This document shows positions 17,393 through 19,444 of a stretch of 19,444 bases of DNA, piece after piece. The first letter of the stretch is position 1, and the number at the start of each line of letters is the position of its first letter. Under the pieces are notes generated by a model. That model was not told where the DNA came from and searched no databases. It was given only the letters and a program-made list of their open reading frames with translations. Source of the stretch: Tritrichomonas foetus (taxonomy: Eukaryota > Parabasalia > Tritrichomonadida > Tritrichomonadidae); assembly GCA_001839685.1 (NCBI GenBank), contig MLAK01000672.1, positions 64,681 to 84,124 of the forward strand. The letters run 5' to 3'. The position numbers and the translations under genes were made by a program.

Positions 17393-17835
17393 TTGTTTTA
17401 AAAAACGATGATTCCCGCCAAATTTTAGAAAATAAAAAGGTTAACTAAAAATTGAATAACTGCCGACACATTTCATATCATGAATGACATAATTGTAATG
17501 ATTTTAGCTTGGTGTTGTAACCACTAATATTTGGTTAGAACTACTTCGATATTTTTCGAAATAAATTCTTCAAAGCTATAACTTTGATTTCTAAATTTTA
17601 TATAAATTTCAGTAAAATAATTTCTTTCTAATTTTCGTTCGTATTGGACATCAATCAAGTTCTTTGATATGCACCTATAGATAATTAGACTAAACTTCTC
17701 AAAGTATTATAAACATGCATTAATCGAACTTTTTGTATAAACATAAAAGCATCAAAAATCAAATAAATGACTTCTAAAATAAAATAATAATAATAAATAC
17801 AAGTTTATATAAATGAAAGGGGAAAAAATACAAGT
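17393..17835. other. Intergenic region between MAP65-like and DZIP1-like genes
   Basis: This 443-bp gap is the 5' flank of the DZIP1-like gene and the 3' flank of the MAP65-like gene. Apart from a GC-rich E2F-like box near the DZIP1-like start it is plain AT-rich sequence without open frames of note. Confidence 0.5.
17412..17422 (+). promoter_or_regulatory. E2F-like box TTCCCGCCAAA upstream of the DZIP1-like gene
   Basis: The 11-mer matches the animal/plant E2F-DP consensus (TTTSSCGC-type; TTCCCGCCAAA) and stands out as a G/C run in AT-rich DNA, about 20 bases upstream of the DZIP1-like ATG. Whether E2F acts on this gene is unknown. Confidence 0.3.
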
Positions 17836-19242
17836 TTATTTAAAAGGTGAAAGTGTGTATGTTGAAAGTCTGGCTGTTTTTCCACGATTAGGAGTTTTAG
17901 TGAAGGGTGTTCCAGTATGCATTGAATCGTTCATTTTCTGGAAAAGCAATTTTTTACCAGCAGCTGCAGTTTTTGCCTCTTCTGAGAATCTTTCTGGATT
18001 GATTGTGTCGATATACTTAATATCATTGAAATAGAAATCTTGGCCATTTTCTTTTTTATAATCAAGAAGTAATTTATATAATTTTTCTTCTAATTTTGGA
18101 ATTTGATCTTTCGCGATTCTTTTCATTCGATCTTGATCGACATTTTTTTTAGCTGAACCACCTTTTCGTGAAACAACATTCGGTGCTTCACTTAATATTG
18201 TTTTCTGTTCTTCCAGTTTTACAATTACGTCTAAAATTGGTTTCATTTGAATTTGTTTTTGCTTTAATTTTTCTAATTCGCTTTTAAGATAATTAGCTTG
18301 TTTTTCTAGATTGTTTCCGAAACATTTTGGTCTTTGTTTTAATTGTATGTATAATTCATCACATAATCTTGAAATTGATTTATTTAATTCTTTAACAACG
18401 ATCGGAAAACGCTCATCAGAAGCTTCTACCAAAAATTGGACTTCACTTTCAAGTTCCTCTATTGTTTTCACTGTTGGTGAAGAAATACGTTCCATTTGAT
18501 CTGATGGATCAACACCCAAAATGTCATAATAATAATTAATTTTTTGATTGAGTTCATCAATTACAGAAGTTCTATCATCTTTTAATTTTTGGTATTCATT
18601 TTGTACATCTGATAAAATCTGAACTGAATCGTTATCACATAATTCATTTTCGAATATTTCAACAACATTTTCAGGAAGTGGTTCTTCTAATTCTTCTTCT
18701 AATTCAATTAGGCTTTCATGATATGAATTGATAATAGCAGATCTTTGCTGAAATTCATTTTTCAAAATTTGCAATTGTTCTTTAAAATGGGAGAGCCTAG
18801 ATTCAGTTAAATCTGTTTCTCCAATTTCATCAAAGTCTTCTCTATCGGTTATACCAAGTTTGTCAAAATATGAAGTGAGTTGATCATAAATCGAGCTAAA
18901 AGCTTGAATGCGGGGTTGATAATAGTCATTCATATCATTGATGGCATTTCGTGTAATCTCGATTTGTGCTGTGTATGAAAGACTTGGCTTGACAGGTAAA
19001 ACAAATTTGTTATCATCAAACATTTTTTGCAACTTTTTAAATTCTTCCTGGGCACCAAAGAGTTCATTTCGTAAATTTTCGCATTGGTTGGTGACGTTTT
19101 CAACAAATCCTTGATAAGCAGCAATCAAAACATTATATAAATTGTTGACTTCACGCTCACGATTCTGTCCAACAACTCCGATAAGCTTCCACATTCGTTC
19201 GAGATTTGCATCTATTTTAAAAGAGATTAATTGATGGCTCAT
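17836..19242 (-). CDS. MAP65/PRC1/Ase1 family microtubule-bundling protein
   Basis: I start at the ATG at 19242 (MSHQLISF, 468 residues); the open frame continues to a GTG at 19299 but has no earlier ATG. The protein is mostly coiled coil or helical. The family's spectrin-domain signature is present at about 358-403: SRKGG, then DQDRMKRIAKDQIPKLEEKL and YKKENGQDFYF. Family members form antiparallel dimers that crosslink microtubules in the central spindle or midzone. The C terminus (443-468) is basic and has TP and SP sites (GTPF, KTPN, LSPF), like the CDK sites regulating PRC1. It is shorter than plant MAP65 proteins (about 580 residues). In trichomonads it could serve the extranuclear spindle or the axostyle/pelta, which is inference. 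TAAATAAA overlaps the stop, a parabasalid-style 3' signal. Confidence 0.88.
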   Translation of the reverse strand: MSHQLISFKIDANLERMWKLIGVVGQNREREVNNLYNVLIAAYQGFVENVTNQCENLRNELFGAQEEFKKLQKMFDDNKFVLPVKPSLSYTAQIEITRNAINDMNDYYQPRIQAFSSIYDQLTSYFDKLGITDREDFDEIGETDLTESRLSHFKEQLQILKNEFQQRSAIINSYHESLIELEEELEEPLPENVVEIFENELCDNDSVQILSDVQNEYQKLKDDRTSVIDELNQKINYYYDILGVDPSDQMERISSPTVKTIEELESEVQFLVEASDERFPIVVKELNKSISRLCDELYIQLKQRPKCFGNNLEKQANYLKSELEKLKQKQIQMKPILDVIVKLEEQKTILSEAPNVVSRKGGSAKKNVDQDRMKRIAKDQIPKLEEKLYKLLLDYKKENGQDFYFNDIKYIDTINPERFSEEAKTAAAGKKLLFQKMNDSMHTGTPFTKTPNRGKTARLSTYTLSPFK

Positions 19243-19444
19243 GATCAAAAACGAGTTTGAATAAAACCAGTGTTCAATTTCATAGTAAACGTACGACACT
19301 CAAGAGATGAAAAAGCTTCTAACTTTTACAAATTATATTTGGTCCTAGAATCCATAAATCTATTCAATTTTGGTGTATGAAATCCAAATATGATGATTTT
19401 AAAATATGATTTTAACTTTGGTCCTCCTATATGAAAGGTTTACA

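Overview
This is an AT-rich eukaryotic window, most likely from a parabasalid protist of the Tritrichomonas/Trichomonas type. The evidence is the combination of long uninterrupted reading frames, standard stops, very short 5' leaders, TAAA-type motifs at or just after stop codons, and a complex I 24 kDa-type subunit (Ndh24) whose N terminus looks like a hydrogenosomal presequence. The lineage call rests on these traits, not on a database match. No rRNA, tRNA, transposase or CRISPR was recognised.

Layout from left to right. (1) The 3' part of a long low-complexity protein gene (+) runs through the left edge. It carries hexapeptide and heptapeptide arrays and four copies of a basic/histidine motif. 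(2) A run of minus-strand genes follows: a maspardin-like alpha/beta-hydrolase-fold protein whose 5' end is not straightforward, a sperm-tail PG-rich repeat protein, and a ZnT5/7-type cation diffusion facilitator. Next is a ~1.07 kb gap with a 19-bp tandem repeat and possible remains of a coding sequence, then a large DH-PH-kelch Rho GEF, then Ndh24. (3) A ~1.35 kb AT-rich gap separates Ndh24 from an Akt-like PH-AGC kinase on the + strand. (4) Two further minus-strand genes follow: a DZIP1-like zinc-finger protein and a MAP65/PRC1/Ase1 microtubule bundler.

The genes look like single-copy housekeeping and cytoskeletal genes, each with its own flanks, not an operon. Several concern the flagellum, basal body or microtubules (PG-rich repeat protein, DZIP1-like, MAP65) or membrane/Rho signalling (Rho GEF, PH kinase), but nothing shows joint regulation. 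I saw no clear novel multi-gene system. The points most worth checking are the maspardin-like 5' end and its missing nucleophile, the repeat protein, the Ndh24 start, the DH-PH-kelch fusion, and the altered PH domain of the kinase.
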